A stretch of 64,000 bases of DNA from Schistocephalus solidus. Taxonomy: Eukaryota; Platyhelminthes; Cestoda; Diphyllobothriidea; Diphyllobothriidae. A program made the position numbers and the translations under genes. A model generated the notes under the pieces. That model worked only from the letters and a program-made list of their open reading frames with translations. It did not search any database and was not told the DNA's origin. The stretch is taken from contig WEDG01004858.1 in NCBI GenBank assembly GCA_017591395.1, positions 36,378 through 100,377 on the forward strand. The letters run 5' to 3'. Each line of letters begins with the position of its first letter. Positions within the stretch are counted from its first letter, which is position 1. Below are positions 32,569 through 44,499 of this stretch, piece after piece.

Positions 32569-33916
32569 CGCCTCCTCATCCGCTAACAGATACTGTAGCT
32601 GCTTGCTGGGTTGTGCCTACATTCCGTCTCTCCTCAGTTAATTTTAGGAAGCCTCTGTCCCAACTGCTGATGTTATCCACTGCACGTCGACATGTCATCC
32701 AGCAGAAAGATTAAACATGTACAAACGATTGGGATGTTAGAAAAGGTAATTCAGAACACCGGTTGATTTTCAGTGGATTCCTGGTAGCAGTAATCGAGCA
32801 ATAACAGATGAACCAGATCTCGGAAGACTGGTGAGATGTCTTCGTTGCAATCGATTCGCATCCTCTTTCGCTTCGGGCTAATTTCTGGCATCTCTACGTA
32901 CTTTGTGAAGGTATTAAAAGCTCGAAGGTCAGTTAGCGTGCCAGTGTTGAGTAGAAGCCATGAACTAGACCTTTAAGAAGTGGGCTATGCCTGAACTCAT
33001 TTTTAATGGCTTAGATTTACCAGGATCGATAAGTCATGGGTCTGCCTCGGAATGACTGACAAGCGAGGAAAATATTGTAGGTGAAAAAGCTAACGGTTTT
33101 GTGACACCCATAAGCATCCTTAATTTGCATGATGGTTAGGGGTTCATCCAATCTTGGGCCATCTGTCTGGGGCTCAGAAGAAGACTTGGGCTTTCTGTTA
33201 TGAGTACGGTAATGGCTTGCGCTCCGTTGAGGTACTGAGATTGCTTTAAGACTCGTACAGAAGTCCATCTTCAGAGATAGCGGCGGCAGCAGCAGCAGCA
33301 GAGAAGGCTTCACTTTAAAGGGGGCACAAGCCAATCAATGATCGATAACGGAAGTTTTGAGGTGGCCACGCACGGCCTGTATGCCGGCATCAGATGGACG
33401 CATGAATTGATTGAGTTTCCCTGCGAGGATCAGACTTCAAGCAATTCACGGTTCGTCTTGCTTCCGGCCTGGGCAATTATTTTGACGGCTGTGCTGTTGA
33501 AGTCATGGCCTGTTTCGTAGGTGTGGGCAGGTACTTGTGATAATTCGTGGCCCCATCGCATAGCCAAATTATGCTCAGGTACGAGTGATCCGAGCATGAG
33601 TACCATTTAATTTGTGTAGTTACAAGGCAAGTTTAGGCATGGCATGTGATATCCTACCCCAGATTGATCCTTGTGTTTTAGACAGTCTTTGAATTTAATG
33701 ACCCTGCTGCGTATGGTAAATCCGGGCCTGTTTGCTTTTCAGGACTTCAAAGATCTCACAGCATCACATGTCTCGCATTCATTGATGAACGCTCACCGAT
33801 CGCTAACGGAACTCACTCGTTCCGTTGTGACTTGTGGCACATTATCGAGCCCCGTTAGTAACCGCTCACAGCGGCTTGTAGTAGAATAGGCAGACGAGTA
33901 TTGCCGGCAAAGACAA

Positions 33917-33972
33917 GGGAGATTGAAATGGCCATTTCTGGCTTATTAGCCTCCCATCAGCCAGTCATACCC
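33917..33972 (-). ncRNA. Hammerhead ribozyme-like tail of SINE-1
   Basis: Minus strand: GGG-TAT-GACTGG, CTGATGG (last core A is G), stem II GGCT/AGCC, intact GAAA, stem III ATGGCCAT, then TCAATC-T-CCC with a weakened stem I. Confidence 0.5.
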
Positions 33973-33996
33973 TCGGCTGATGCACCACCCGAAGTT

Positions 33997-34051
33997 GGGT
34001 ATGACTGGCCGACGTCGGCTAATAAGCCAGAAATAACCATTCAATTCTCCC
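33997..34051 (+). ncRNA. Hammerhead ribozyme-like tail of SINE-1
   Basis: GGG-TAT-GACTGG, a damaged first core CCGACGT, stem II GGCT/AGCC, intact GAAA, and the stem I partner decayed to CAATTC-T-CCC. Confidence 0.45.
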
Positions 34052-34509
34052 ATCTCTTTGCCGGCAATATTAATCTACCTATCACATGCCTCGTAGGCCC
34101 CGTCCGATCTGCTGATTTCAGTCCAAGAGAGAATTAGAACTGCCTCTGATAGATGACTTCCGGTGTGACGCCCTTTTCCCGATACCGCTTAGCCATGCAG
34201 CCTTCAGTCCGCCTAATGGTCTTCCTATCAATCGAATGCTGGAGGCACGTGTGACTTGGCCCCAGCGTCCTACGCTGATAGGTTGTCTTACGAACTCTGC
34301 CTTACCTGACTTTTGCTAGAGGAACCCTTCACTTGTCAACCCTCGTACATCGACATCCGAACATCGAAACTTTGGTCGTATTTTGTCAAGAGAATCGATC
34401 CAGTTGAGAAACAGGCGTGTCCAGGAGCGTTTGTACGGCTGGTTATGACCCTTGACGTTAAGGGGGAATGTTCAGCATCGTTTTGGCGTACATGGAGCTA
34501 TTATTCGAC

Positions 34510-34599
34510 ACTGTGAGCATGCAACAACAAGTAAGTGGTTTTTGTACTCTAACAAAGAGGACTCCGAAAACCACTTATCTGTTGTTGCATGCTCACAGT
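34510..34599. repeat. Inverted repeat, about 33-bp arms
   Basis: ACTGTGAGCATGCAACAACA (from 34510) returns as TGTTGTTGCATGCTCACAGT (to 34599), and the match continues inward through AGTGG/CCACT. Loop 34544-34566 is 23 bases. No transposase or clear target duplication is seen. Possibly a small foldback element. Confidence 0.8.
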
Positions 34600-35388
34600 C
34601 AATGATGATAGCTTCCAATACAAGACCGAAAGCTCAGACCAATAAACGTTTTGTCTCAGGGGATCGCATGTTTACCTTCTTTGCAACAAGAACCTGGGGC
34701 TCGCGTATGCACTTCCATTGGAAAGACTGTTCTGTCAACTTCATGTCTTCTTCTTAGTCTACTGCTGCGACTGCAAGTCATGCCGCAAGGCAGTAGGCGT
34801 GGCCTGTGAGCACGAGACCACTAGAGCATCTTCTACGGTGATAAGACGTTTGCTCAGGGTATATGTATGCAAGATTTCAGCTCCGAGCCACGCACAAACA
34901 ACGATCACAGACCCTCGATAGAACTCTGCTACAGTTCCGCGATCCGCGCTTCAACTGTAGTTTTTCGTGCTACGATTGTAGTGCTTCGATTTGTAGTGCG
35001 TGTAGACTATCGACAAAAAGAGTTTATTTGAGTGGAATCGTAAAAACTGCTCTGCCGTTCAAAAAATACTAATCAAAAATGTGACAAAGCTTAAACTGGA
35101 TGCCACTCGATGTCAGTTTAGCACGTCATTTAAGCTGCGAAAATTCGGAATGATGAGTGATTTTGCCAGACTACTTACAAAAGGCCAAGTGCCCTCGGGC
35201 ACGAATGGTCGATATCGATTCTTTATTGTTCTGCGGTGCAAAAACATACCAACGTCTTTTATTTCTTTTTTTTGCAAAATGCCATTTCACAACCTTTATG
35301 CAAAGCTCCGTGCCTATCTGTTCAACAATGAATTCCCTCTTCCGGAATACTAGAGGTTTCACTTTGGAATAACACCCTAAGGTATTCC
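34600..35388. other. No supported gene
   Basis: Only short frames on both strands, with no motifs or repeats that I recognise. Confidence 0.4.
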
Positions 35389-35486
35389 TTTGACCCACTT
35401 GTGAAAATCTCGGTGGCCTCTATGGTATCCGAGCCCACGCCAGCATATGTACAGCCAACGCTCTAGCCAACTCAGCTACGAGGCAC
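35389..35486 (-). repeat. SINE-2 copy (tRNA-derived)
   Basis: Minus strand reads GCCTCGTAGCTCAGTTGGCT with an A-box, then GCTGGCGTGGGCTCGGATAC in the B-box region, then GAGGCCACCGAGATTTTCAC and AAGTGGGTCAAA. The same order is seen at 36167, 50944 and 51220. Confidence 0.75.
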
Positions 35487-36166
35487 CAATGCAAAATTTA
35501 TTGAAATTGTCGTGATTGGGATACCCGCAAACGTGCAGTCCTTGCCTTTGAATTTGACAGCCCAGATGCGTTCGTGCTGGCGCTAGAGCTTTGTCGGTCG
35601 GCGGCTAGTAAATGAATTAAAAAAATATCGATCGGTTTCCGGCTGTCGGCACGCCGAAGGCTGCGTCGCAGTGGACTGATGAGGAAGGTTCTCTGGCTAT
35701 CACCACGCCAAGTTAAGCAACACAAAATACTTTCTTTTCACATAATTGAAGATGTAAATATCCGGCAACTGGAGGGGTCTTATTCATTTAAGCAAAGGAG
35801 ACAGCAGTCTTCCACAACATAAGGTGGAAAATCCAAGAAAAGATGTAAAATAACATGTTTTTTTAAGGTAGCAACAACTATCTAAGGGTTCTTCTTTTCA
35901 TATGCTGAACGTGCAAGACTAACTTTCGACGACGCCCCCGTCCCATTGCTCAGAAAATGTGTTATTGACCTCTCTCACATTGGCCGCGCTACCTCACTAA
36001 ATTAAGCAGCAGGATCTTGTGAACAAGGCCACAAGTGACTTCAGTGAAGCAAGTCTTACTTGGTTAGTCAACTTAATGTATCAGAAATAATTGATTTGAC
36101 ACGTTGCAGTACGCCGAACCGGTAACTTCACCCAAATGGTACTAAAACTGACGGCTGCCGGTCGTG

Positions 36167-36256
36167 GCCTTGGAGTTGAGACTTTTAGAGCTTTGGTTGT
36201 ACTTGCTATCATGAGGTTAAATCCCACCGAGGTCATGGAGTTTTTCATACTTGAGG
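36167..36256 (+). repeat. SINE-2 copy (diverged)
   Basis: GCCTTGGAGTTGAGACTTTT, TTGGTTGTAC, GAGGTTAAATCCCACCGAGG and GAGTTTTTCATACTTGAGG follow the SINE-2 order with scattered changes. Confidence 0.6.
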
Positions 36257-37014
36257 CAGCTGCAAATGCTAATTACACTTAGCCCGAATGGGGCCCAGGA
36301 TCAGTCACTTAGGTTAGGCCCACGTTCGATGAATAATTCCAGGTGTTACCCGTTATCGCGTAGCACACGTATTACTTTGAAAGATACGGTGTTTTGTAGC
36401 TTAATGCTCAGATTTATTTTCGTTCAAGACCCCGCATACAGAAGCACCATTGGCCTACCAGCAGCGAGTATTAAAACCCCTTTCGTGTCTGCAAGTCTTG
36501 TTGAAATTGGAAGGGCTTATCCCAGATTTCCTTGGAGAGTAGCGTAGGTCTACCTGACTTGATTCCCTGCTACAATCGATTTCAGTAAACAAAAATCTGT
36601 TCTGGTTACAGCCCATGTATGTAGCATTCGGAATCGACGGCAGGATTTTATTCAAACGTGCACAAAACTGTAAATGCAGCTATTTCACCAACAAGCTCTC
36701 TACTATGTTCTATCAATCAGCATGTTCATCAAGTTTACTGACATAAAACGTGGAATTTCTTAACAAGTCATGGTACGGCTGAGGCGCGTTTAGTGAAGCT
36801 CGGTATCCATTTATGACTTCATCTTATTTGCAGAAGACATGCTCTCCGCGGATAAGGGCGCAACCTGACAGAAGAATGACAAGGACGCCAATAATCCAAA
36901 GACTACAGCGTCACAACCCACAGAAAGGCCAGCTTAAATCCTATTTCCGGTAAGCTGCTGATGAGGAATCCTCAGGCATGCCCAACCTAAGATGTAACAG
37001 GAGATAAGGAATTA
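36257..37014. other. No supported gene
   Basis: No recognisable coding or repeat signal. Confidence 0.4.
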
Positions 37015-37180
37015 AAGGCAGAAGAACTTTACAGACAAAGACGGGAGACTGGAATTGGCATTTCAGACTTAATAGTCTTTATCAGCCAGCCATACCCAAC
37101 TCCTGCTGGTGCACCGCCAGGACCTGAACCCACGATTAGGTGATTAGAAGTCCAACACTCTAACCCACCTTTCTGCTGGT
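37015..37180 (-). repeat. SINE-1 copy
   Basis: Minus strand has a tRNA-like head (TTAGAGTGTTGGACTTCTAA, then GGTTCAGGTCC), followed by the hammerhead-like tail. The head keeps recognisable A-box and B-box regions. Confidence 0.65.
37043..37097 (-). ncRNA. Hammerhead ribozyme-like tail of SINE-1
   Basis: GGG-TAT-GGCTGG, CTGATAA (the essential G8 is A), stem II AGACT/AGTCT changed on both strands compared with GGCT/AGCC elsewhere, intact GAAA, then CCAGTC-T-CCC. Stem I pairs with one G-U. This copy is the best evidence for compensatory change in stem II. Confidence 0.55.
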
Positions 37181-37879
37181 GGGGCTCGAGAATGAGCCTC
37201 AAGACAGAAGGAAACGACTGAGTTTCATAACCGATCAGTGAGCTTCTATCCACAAAGGCTAGGGAATTATCAATAAAATTGAAATAACTGAGACTGCCCG
37301 ATTCAGGCAGCTCGCCTAGTGTCTATGTCCATAAACTTCACTCTCCAACCCTCAAAAGCATATGACTTGCAAACCATGAAGTTGTAGCCACATTCAGTCT
37401 ATCAGACGCCGCGCACATTGAGTTCATTGATGCTTTTGAATCCACCCTTAAATAAACGGGCATTGGAAGAGACGAAATTCTCGATCATCCACAAAACTCC
37501 TTTAAATCCTGTGACGCCTGACTAGTACGCAGTTTGAGAAGGGGAAAAACTTCTGTTCGCAAAGAGTCACTACTTGTCAAGGATGCATGGCGGAAAGCTT
37601 GAAGTCTCAAAATCGGAAGACAGGAAAGACAGTTTAATTGACAAGCCACTGACGAGGCAGTGCGCAAATACGCATAAACTGCAAACAACTGCAGCTAGTC
37701 TTCTCATCTTATGGCTGAGATCGTCGTCCGTGTCATCCGGTAGAGTTGTTCGCTCGGGCGCGAAGCGTGTACGTCGTCACGGCGATGAGGTTGTAGCTAG
37801 TCATGCGTGGTGCTCAGACCATAGCGACATGGGTAAGTGTCGGCACTGAGAAGGCCACCCCCCATCACATTGATCCGAC
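37181..37879. other. No supported gene
   Basis: Short frames only. The left end borders the head of the SINE-1 copy at 37015-37180. Confidence 0.4.
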
Positions 37880-38270
37880 CTGATGGTTGAGTTTATCCTT
37901 CAACGGATGAAACACCCAGTGTTTACCAAGTACAAACCATATTTGTGGGCCTGTTATATCAACGACATCATTGTTGTCAAAACAAACTGACATTGAGCAC
38001 CTTAAGGAATTGCTCAACTTGGTCTGCTAGAGTACACGATGGAAACGGAGGCAAACAACGAACTAGCCTTCATCCAAATGTCTGAGCACCGGTGTGCCGT
38101 TGGACAGCCACAAACGGCAGTATTCAGAAAAGCTACAGCGATCTAACAAAGTGGCCATATCAACACTTGATTCTCAAGATTTGTTACACATTTCAGCACG
38201 CCAGCATTCCAAAGAACTGAACAACTGCACCTTCTAAATCTCTTCAGCAAAAGCCATTTTATGGAGGAAA
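37880..38270 (+). mobile_element. Penelope-like element reverse transcriptase remnant
   Basis: Translation shows KYKPYLWACYINDIIVVKTN, then DIEHLKELLNLV, YTMETEANNELAFIQM and AVFRKATAI. This is the order of the PLE RT catalytic and following motifs. The catalytic pair reads YIND rather than YVDD, and stops and frame changes follow. No endonuclease is attached on the right. Confidence 0.7.
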
Positions 38271-39394
38271 GAAGATAATGAGTGAGCAGATTGCGGCCAA
38301 AGTTTGGGGCTGGTACAACTGGGGCCGGAGTAGACATAGTCCATCAAGCTCAGGCAACGATTCCTCAATGTTGGATGCAACCTAAGGACATGCTGTCATT
38401 CACCAAAACCTCAGCAGATGTCTCAAAATCACTTGCAACGATGGGGATCACAACTTCTTCGGGTAAACTGGACGGAACTACGTAGCCATCAACTGTGAGG
38501 TGTGACCCAAACTCTCAACATAAAACGCACATTGGAGACACTGGCCACACCTTCAACCTTCAGGAAGAGAATGTGTGAGGCCGGGTCATCCATCCGCCAT
38601 CGAGACGTTGACTCAAGACACACGCAGCTGTCAGGCACGTTAAACATTCTCCGAAATGCCGAGACAGCAAAAGAAGAAGAAAAAATAGATCAGCATTCCA
38701 GTTTCCATTCCAATTTGATTAAGTGCATTGACAATGATGAGCAGACGGGAGCTCACCAAAATGTCAATATTCAAATAAACCTGTTCTACAGAGGCCCTCT
38801 TATTTCTTAAAATGCATCTGAGAGTAAGGTCAGCTCCCGTTTCTCTCCTAAGTAATATTTTTTTCTGCCGTAGTCATGGGGATGGGGTATGGTGTTACAC
38901 AGGCAATCCACAACTTATGAATTTCCCACGATAGTATGCTTCTAAAGTCACCGGCGCGCATGACCGTGTCTGGCGGCGTGGCACAGGCAGAGCTGCGGAA
39001 AATCAAATCACTCGAGTTGGCGTGCCGCATGGCCGGTGTTGCGGCTGATTGGCCAACGCGGCTACGCTCTTAACAGTCAGCCAATCACGTTTCGCTTTTC
39101 GCTGGATGATGAAATCACGTTTCATAGCTCGCCTGCCATGTGACTGGGAGGTGTCGAGACAGCAAATTATTCAGGCCACACTACTAACCTGTCATCAATT
39201 GCTTACTCTAACGAAATACAATGCATATGGTAAGGGTTAGGTTTGTGATTTACTTTACCTTTTTTAGCTCACCCATAAAACCCCTATTACCACCCCGTCC
39301 GTAGTTCTCGTTGATCTATACTTTGTTCTCTGACCGTGGTCGCATATTGCAGGGTTGCCTTCTGTTTTTTATATTTTTTCTTTTCAGTTTAGTT
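38271..39394. other. No supported gene
   Basis: Short frames only. 39040-39100 carries two CCAAT-type boxes in opposite orientation (GATTGGCC and CAGCCAATC), without an identifiable gene next to them. Confidence 0.4.
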
Positions 39395-39625
39395 AAGTTC
39401 AGTTTTATAAAGGGAAACATAGGCGAAGCCCTTGATCTCCCTATTGATGTCAATGACACTGCAAATTAAAAAAGGCCGACATATAATGGACATTTGGAAA
39501 AAGAGTTATCTCCCCGTCACACTACAGGGCATTGGACAAACAATTATTCTTTATATTACTCAAAATAGGAAGTAGTATGTAAAATAACGCAAAAATTATG
39601 TATGGGAATATTTTTAGGAAATGTG

Positions 39626-40118
39626 TTAGGTTCCGATGTCGTGGTGGTACTTATGGCTGTACTGGTCAAACTTCCGTTTAAAAGTGTCAACGGGTGGGGA
39701 CATGATGATGTCCGTAGACAGAGCATTCCATGACTTTATCACTTTTTGGAGAAGAAGAACCTTCTTGTGTCAAGTCTTGCAACTTTCACACGTAGTTTAA
39801 TGGGATGTCCTCGCAAAGTAGTGGTATTGGCCAGCTCAAAGAAGTCGCCAGATGCAAGGCAACAATCCTGACCTCGCAGCATGCGAAAGGCTTGTATTAG
39901 GTCGCCGAGTAGCTGTCTATGGTTCAGAGGAAATAGATCAAGATTGGACAGATTTGACCTTGAACAAGCTTGGTTGCATGTATTTGGACCGTCTCAAGGG
40001 TGTTGTGGACTTTGACAGACCAAGGTCTCCAGGCTTGTATGGCAAATTCCAATTGTGGTCGCACGAACATCCCGAAGACCTTATTAAGCACTCTTTGTCG
40101 ATCTTTGCAAACGCTCAC
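39626..40118 (-). pseudogene. LINE C ORF2 C-terminus
   Basis: The frame at 40118-39924 gives NKVFGMFVRPQLEFAIQAW. The tail near 39735-39629 gives WNALSTDIIMSPPVDTFKRK and ends with TAA at 39626-39628, matching the WNSLP-type ends of LINE B. Confidence 0.75.
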
Positions 40119-41057
40119 CTAATTAGATACAAGCTTGACATGGCAGATTTCGCTACTTTTGAGCAATGGAACGATGGTTTCAGTTAGGGCGTGATCCATA
40201 CTCCTAGGTCTTTCTGAGCCTCTACCTCTGGTAGCGGTGTGTCGTCCAGATAGTAAATTCTCTGTTTGCCCGGAGCTGGTTCTGCCGAATCGCAGAATAT
40301 TGCACTTGGAAGCATTGAATAAGAGGAGCCAGTTTTGCGGCCATTCTTTCGAGTCGATGCAAGTTCGCCTGAAGATTTTTTCATCAGCTGCTTTGCGGAT
40401 GACTTTCCAAAGCTTTATATCGTCAGTAAACATGGCGGTGTCACAGTCCAACCATGTGACGTAGTCATCAATGTATATAAGGAAGAGGATAGGGCCAAGG
40501 ACGGAGCCCTGAGGAATTCCACTTTCAACCGCCACCTCCGCCGATTGTTGATCGCCAAGACGGACAATCTGAGATCGCCCAATCAAGAAGTTTTCGATCC
40601 ACTTCAAAAGCCTGCCCCTAACCCCAATACAGTTGAGTTTGTATAGGAGACGCTGGTGAGGCACGCTATCAAAGGCCTCCTTGAAGTCTATGTAGACTGC
40701 GTGCACCACATTTCCTTCATCGACCACTCGGGTCCATCGTTCCAGACAGTAGAGCAAATTAGTTTAACAGGACTTTCCTCTGCGGAATCCGTGCTGCGCT
40801 TCAGAGAGAAGATGATACCGCTCCAGAAACTGCATCAGTTCACGTTTGATGATGCACTCTATACTCTTGCAACATATGGAGGTGAGACTTACCGGCTTTT
40901 AGTTATTTGCGGAAGCCCAGCTGTCACTTTTATGTATCGGGGAAATCCACGCGCTCTTCCAATCGGGTGGCAATCTGCCTGCAGCAAAGGAAGGCTTGGA
41001 AGAGTAGACTCAAAGGTTCTGCCAACTCCTTCAACAACTTTGCGGGTATTAAATTAG
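40119..41057 (-). pseudogene. LINE C reverse transcriptase
   Basis: From about 41000: DWKSAWISPIHKS, a stop where NYR is expected, then KPVSLTSICCK, ECIIKRELMQFLERY and AQHGFRRGKSC. The open frame 40757-40119 has VYIDFKEAFDSVPH, ESGIPQGSVLGP, the catalytic box FTDDIKLW (FADD in the family) and LLFNASKC. Both catalytic aspartates are present but the frame breaks before and after. The thumb continues in another frame at 40118-39924. Confidence 0.85.
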
Positions 41058-41487
41058 GACCTGGCGACTTGGGTTAGTCCTGCAGAACAATAGGTTCTGT
41101 TATGACCACTGAGTCAATTGTAGGGATCTCTTTCGCACTATATTTATCAGCGGTAAATTGCTTCCTTCGTAAAAACCGACTGAAAGAACTCAGCTAGATG
41201 CTCAGCCTTTTCCTCGTCCTTGCAAATTGGACGCCTTCCTCCGTTTTTAACAAAGAGATGGGGTCTTTATTTCGAGTGCACTGCCTAATGTAGTTTTAAA
41301 AGAGCTTCGGGTTTCTTGCTGCACGGTTTATCAAGTTACTCTCGAAACTTTGGCGGGCTGTATAAACCAGGCCTTTTAACCTGTTCCTCTGCGTTTTGTA
41401 CATCGTCAGCGATATGATGGTCTTTTTCCCTTAGATAAGTTTGCCATAGCTTTCGCTTGCGGTTTACTTCACTCTTCAGTGTGTTCG

Positions 41488-42273
41488 TTAGCCACTGTGA
41501 CCTGTTGGTGTCCTTTTTTTCGAATAAGGACAGGGGTTGGTGATAAGTCCCTGTAATACGGCCTTAAATTGCAACCAATCCTCGAGAATACACCCGGTAA
41601 ATGTTTCATTCCAATCTAAATGGCGCACATAAATTTTCATACGGGCAAACTCTCCATGCAATAGGTTGCGTTTGACTGTGATGTTTTGATCGGGGACAGA
41701 GAAGAGTGAATATTCCCATTGTAGGACTACGTGCTCACTTTTGCCCAGTCGGGATAGACAGTTCACAACATCTACGCTGACAGGCGCCTTTGACAATACA
41801 AGGTCCAAACAATTAGCTTGTTGCCCCTCGCATATTCTGGTCGGAGACAGGACGTGTTGAGTTAGGATGCGTTTGTGTATAGCTTCTAGGAGGCGGCGAT
41901 CGAAGTTTAATTCCGAGCCTGGTGCGGAGCTCAGATTCCAATCGATCTCCGGAGCGTTAAAGTCGCTAATAATTATGACTTTGGATCGACTAGCAAACGA
42001 TTCTAAATCATCTATCAGTCTACTGTCTGACTGCGGATCGTTTCTCGGTGGTCGGTAGACCGTTAGGATCTCAAGTGCTTGGGACCCCGGAATTCTGATG
42101 GTAAGCCAGATGGCTTTATTTTCGCACGCGAGCCTTTTCTTTTTTTCTGACACGAGAAGGTCATATCTGACATAAGTCAGCACACCCCCACTATGACGTC
42201 TGCTCTTTCCTTTGTGAATAACTGAAAACCGGGGATGGCAACTGCACGATCGTCCACCTTCGCGGTCAGCCAA
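41488..42273 (-). pseudogene. LINE C endonuclease domain and linker
   Basis: One open frame with KAIWLTIRIPG, VYRPPRNDPQ, SDFNAPEIDW, QANCLDLVLSK and KSEHVVLQWEYSLF. The GDFN block reads SDFN and the SDH block reads SEH, so two active-site positions are changed. The domain continues into the HLDWNETF and CPYSKKRT linker. The frame's start segment is not homologous to LINE A, suggesting a frameshift just upstream. Confidence 0.8.
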
Positions 42274-42446
42274 GTCTCAGTTATGGAGATGGTACACGTA
42301 TATCTCAAGCTCATCTAATTTAGGGAGCAGGCTTTGGACATTGGCATACATACATTTTAGTTTATTTGTGTGTTGTAAGCCGGCTATGTCGCTGCCTTTT
42401 TCATTTGAGGCAGCTGGACCGACATTCGCACAGGATGTGTCCATAT

Positions 42447-42790
42447 TCAAGAGGCTTTGCATATTTCCACAATAGAACTGGATTTTGTGTAGATTTTTGC
42501 ATTAGATAAGTTGTCCGACCGTGAGACTTTTGTCAGAATGACGGGCGTCCTCCATAGAAGGGGTTTCTGTACTTGAACAATAACTCCGTTCCTTATTACC
42601 AGTCCCTTCTCTCCCCGTTCTTTCAAGTTCTCCAAAAACCGGGGACTCCCCCTGCAGGTCGCTCGATTAGAAGGTCTCTCTGAAGTTTGTTTTCCAAAAT
42701 TACCTGAGACAAGCTGCAGGATTTAACGCCCCGTAGTTTCGCATATGACTTGTTGATAATAAAATTGGAGCCAGAGTTTGGAATTCTATT
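42447..42790 (-). pseudogene. LINE C ORF1, C-terminal remnant
   Basis: Minus-strand pieces LRGVKSCSLSQ, ENKLQRDLLIERPAG and ENLKERGEKGLVIRNGVIVQ lie directly before the endonuclease lead-in. Their position and the LxxRxxGEKxLxIRNGxIV shape fit the end of CR1-type ORF1. Confidence 0.5.
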
Positions 42791-42800
42791 GTCTCATCAG

Positions 42801-43639
42801 TGACCTGAGATTATAGCCAAATTTACACAGTAAAGTCTTCCAGTCTCTTTGTTAATTTGCCATGGCAAAAGAAGGATAGTATGGGAAGGTTTACCATTCT
42901 AATTAAAATAGTCAGCCTTCAAACTTTCAGACGATTTTGCCATGTTCGTGCTTACTCATTTTACTTACAACAACACTCTTAGTCTTTACAAACCAACCAA
43001 AGACTAGCCTGTTATTGCATTTTGCAACTGAATGTTATGCATGTTCGCTAAATCAAACTGAAAGTCTCTCAGTATGTCCCTCGATGTGCTCACCGTTCAC
43101 CAACCTCAATTATTCTATTGTTCAACCCCATTCTATCAGCTCGACCTGCATCCCATGTGTGTTCTATAATGTATATATCATCCTCTACGATGAGAGTAGC
43201 AAAAAAGACACACCCTAAAGTAGTCCAACCTTTTTCCTGAACGTACCCCTTCTGTGTACAGTGTCAGCACCCTGCGTCTGTGCAAGATGCAGTAATGACA
43301 TGTCACTACCATACGCAATCACCAGTAATACCGGTTCTCTGTGTGTGAGTGAATCTGTGACCTGACAACTGCAAGCGAATGCGGTACCGTGTCGAGCACA
43401 GTTGTCAGCGAGTGACATCTCAGTGATTTAAGTGGAAAAGGTGTGCCGAGGTGCCAGACTAACTTTTTCGTTATCTGCGCTGTTTTTTTAACGCAAGCCT
43501 AAGTACGCTGGAGGGACACACCCGGCTTCCAAAAAGGTGCGTCATCAACCTTCATGCCTTTTTCTGCCGTTTTTAGTTGCGCAGTCGGGTATCATTGATG
43601 GTGTTGCCTTGAGCTACTTCAGTGACTTGATCCGATACC
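42801..43639. other. No supported gene
   Basis: Short frames with no recognisable motif. PLE sequence begins at about 43640. Confidence 0.4.
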
Positions 43640-43990
43640 GGAGTAACGGCATTCACATGGAGAAGATAAGGCTACGTTTGCCAGGTCAGACCACATCCAC
43701 GTGCATATACTTATTTCCTTGCTCCTGTGGAGCAGCTTATATTGGTCACAAGGGTCTGCACCTATCCGAAAGAATTCGTGAACAGCTCCTGGAATAGCTA
43801 AGAAAAGGTGAAGCTAGGAGCATAACCAGCGCTATTCTCGCATACACACTGTTGATCCCGGGCATCGTGTAGACGTCAACGAAGCCTTCTGTGTGATCTT
43901 AAAGATCCCACCAAAATAACCGCAAAGTCACTGGGTCGGCGTGTGCTAGCAACAGCAGAAGTGACCACCACCAGTTTAAGGAAGTAAAGC
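43640..43990 (+). mobile_element. Penelope-like element fragment (GIY-YIG endonuclease and tail)
   Basis: The frame to 43797 ends CIYLFPCSCGAAYIGHKGLHLSERIRE, a GIY-YIG start with its conserved YIG. Past a stop, other frames give LIPGHRVDVNEAFCVILK and KSLGRRVLATAEV, the usual PLE C-terminal tail. Confidence 0.7.
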
Positions 43991-44499
43991 ACATAATTAC
44001 ATCATGTAAGTTCGCGTTTGGCCAAAAGTCACTTAACGGCATATACTTCTCCCCCTGAAACGGCTGCATTGAACTCACACCTCATCTCTCCCCAATTCTC
44101 GTGTGGTAGAGAGAATATACTTATCGATTGGAAAAATAAGCATATCAAACAGTGTAATTCGAAGAAAAAAAAACACTTGGGAAACGGTAAGAAACTTTAT
44201 CAGGTATATTTTCGATGCCGGTTGCCCAGGTAATCGTCAGACTGCAGTAAGTGTGCAAAACAGGGAAAATTTCAAATGTGCCAAAAATCTATATTGCTTA
44301 GTCCTTCCTGCCAATGGCCATCATTGTGGGGTAAACTCCCGTTTGGATTGGCTGTCATCTGTTCCATCTTTCTTTCAGGTACCCTACACGGTGTCCAATT
44401 CAATGTGGTGGTGAATGCATGAGTCATCTGAGTAAATTACCTCCAAAAATTTTCGACCTTGCTTACATGGACAGGAAGTAACAATGGTGTTTTGTCCTA

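Larger units (their letters stand above)
33899..34069. repeat. Inverted pair of SINE-1 hammerhead tails
   Basis: Arms 33899-33972 and 33997-34069 are reverse complements over about 73 bp with few mismatches (TTGCCGGCAA, GGCTTATTAGCC, CCAGTCATAC). It would fold as one long hairpin. Confidence 0.8.
33765..34105 (+). repeat. SINE-1 related composite with inverted tail
   Basis: 33765-33890 matches 46420-46555 (ACCGAT-GCTAA, CGGAACTCA, GAGC-CCGTTAG, TAGAATAGGCA). It is followed by one tail in reverse orientation (33901-33972) and one in forward orientation (33997-34069), leaving a 24-base loop. Confidence 0.65.
39395..42800 (-). mobile_element. CR1-like LINE C, nearly complete but degraded
   Basis: Reading leftward: ORF1 C-terminal part (about 42790-42447), endonuclease lead-in (42462-42277), endonuclease (42273-41488), linker, RT (about 41050-40119), thumb and tail (to the stop at 39626), and a 3' tail with short A-runs near 39470-39395. 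It is the most complete of the three CR1-like copies. Frameshifts between the blocks make it inactive. Confidence 0.85.

Noticed and set aside
33281..33302. GCAGCA microsatellite as a coding repeat
   Set aside because: Only a handful of units and no supported frame.
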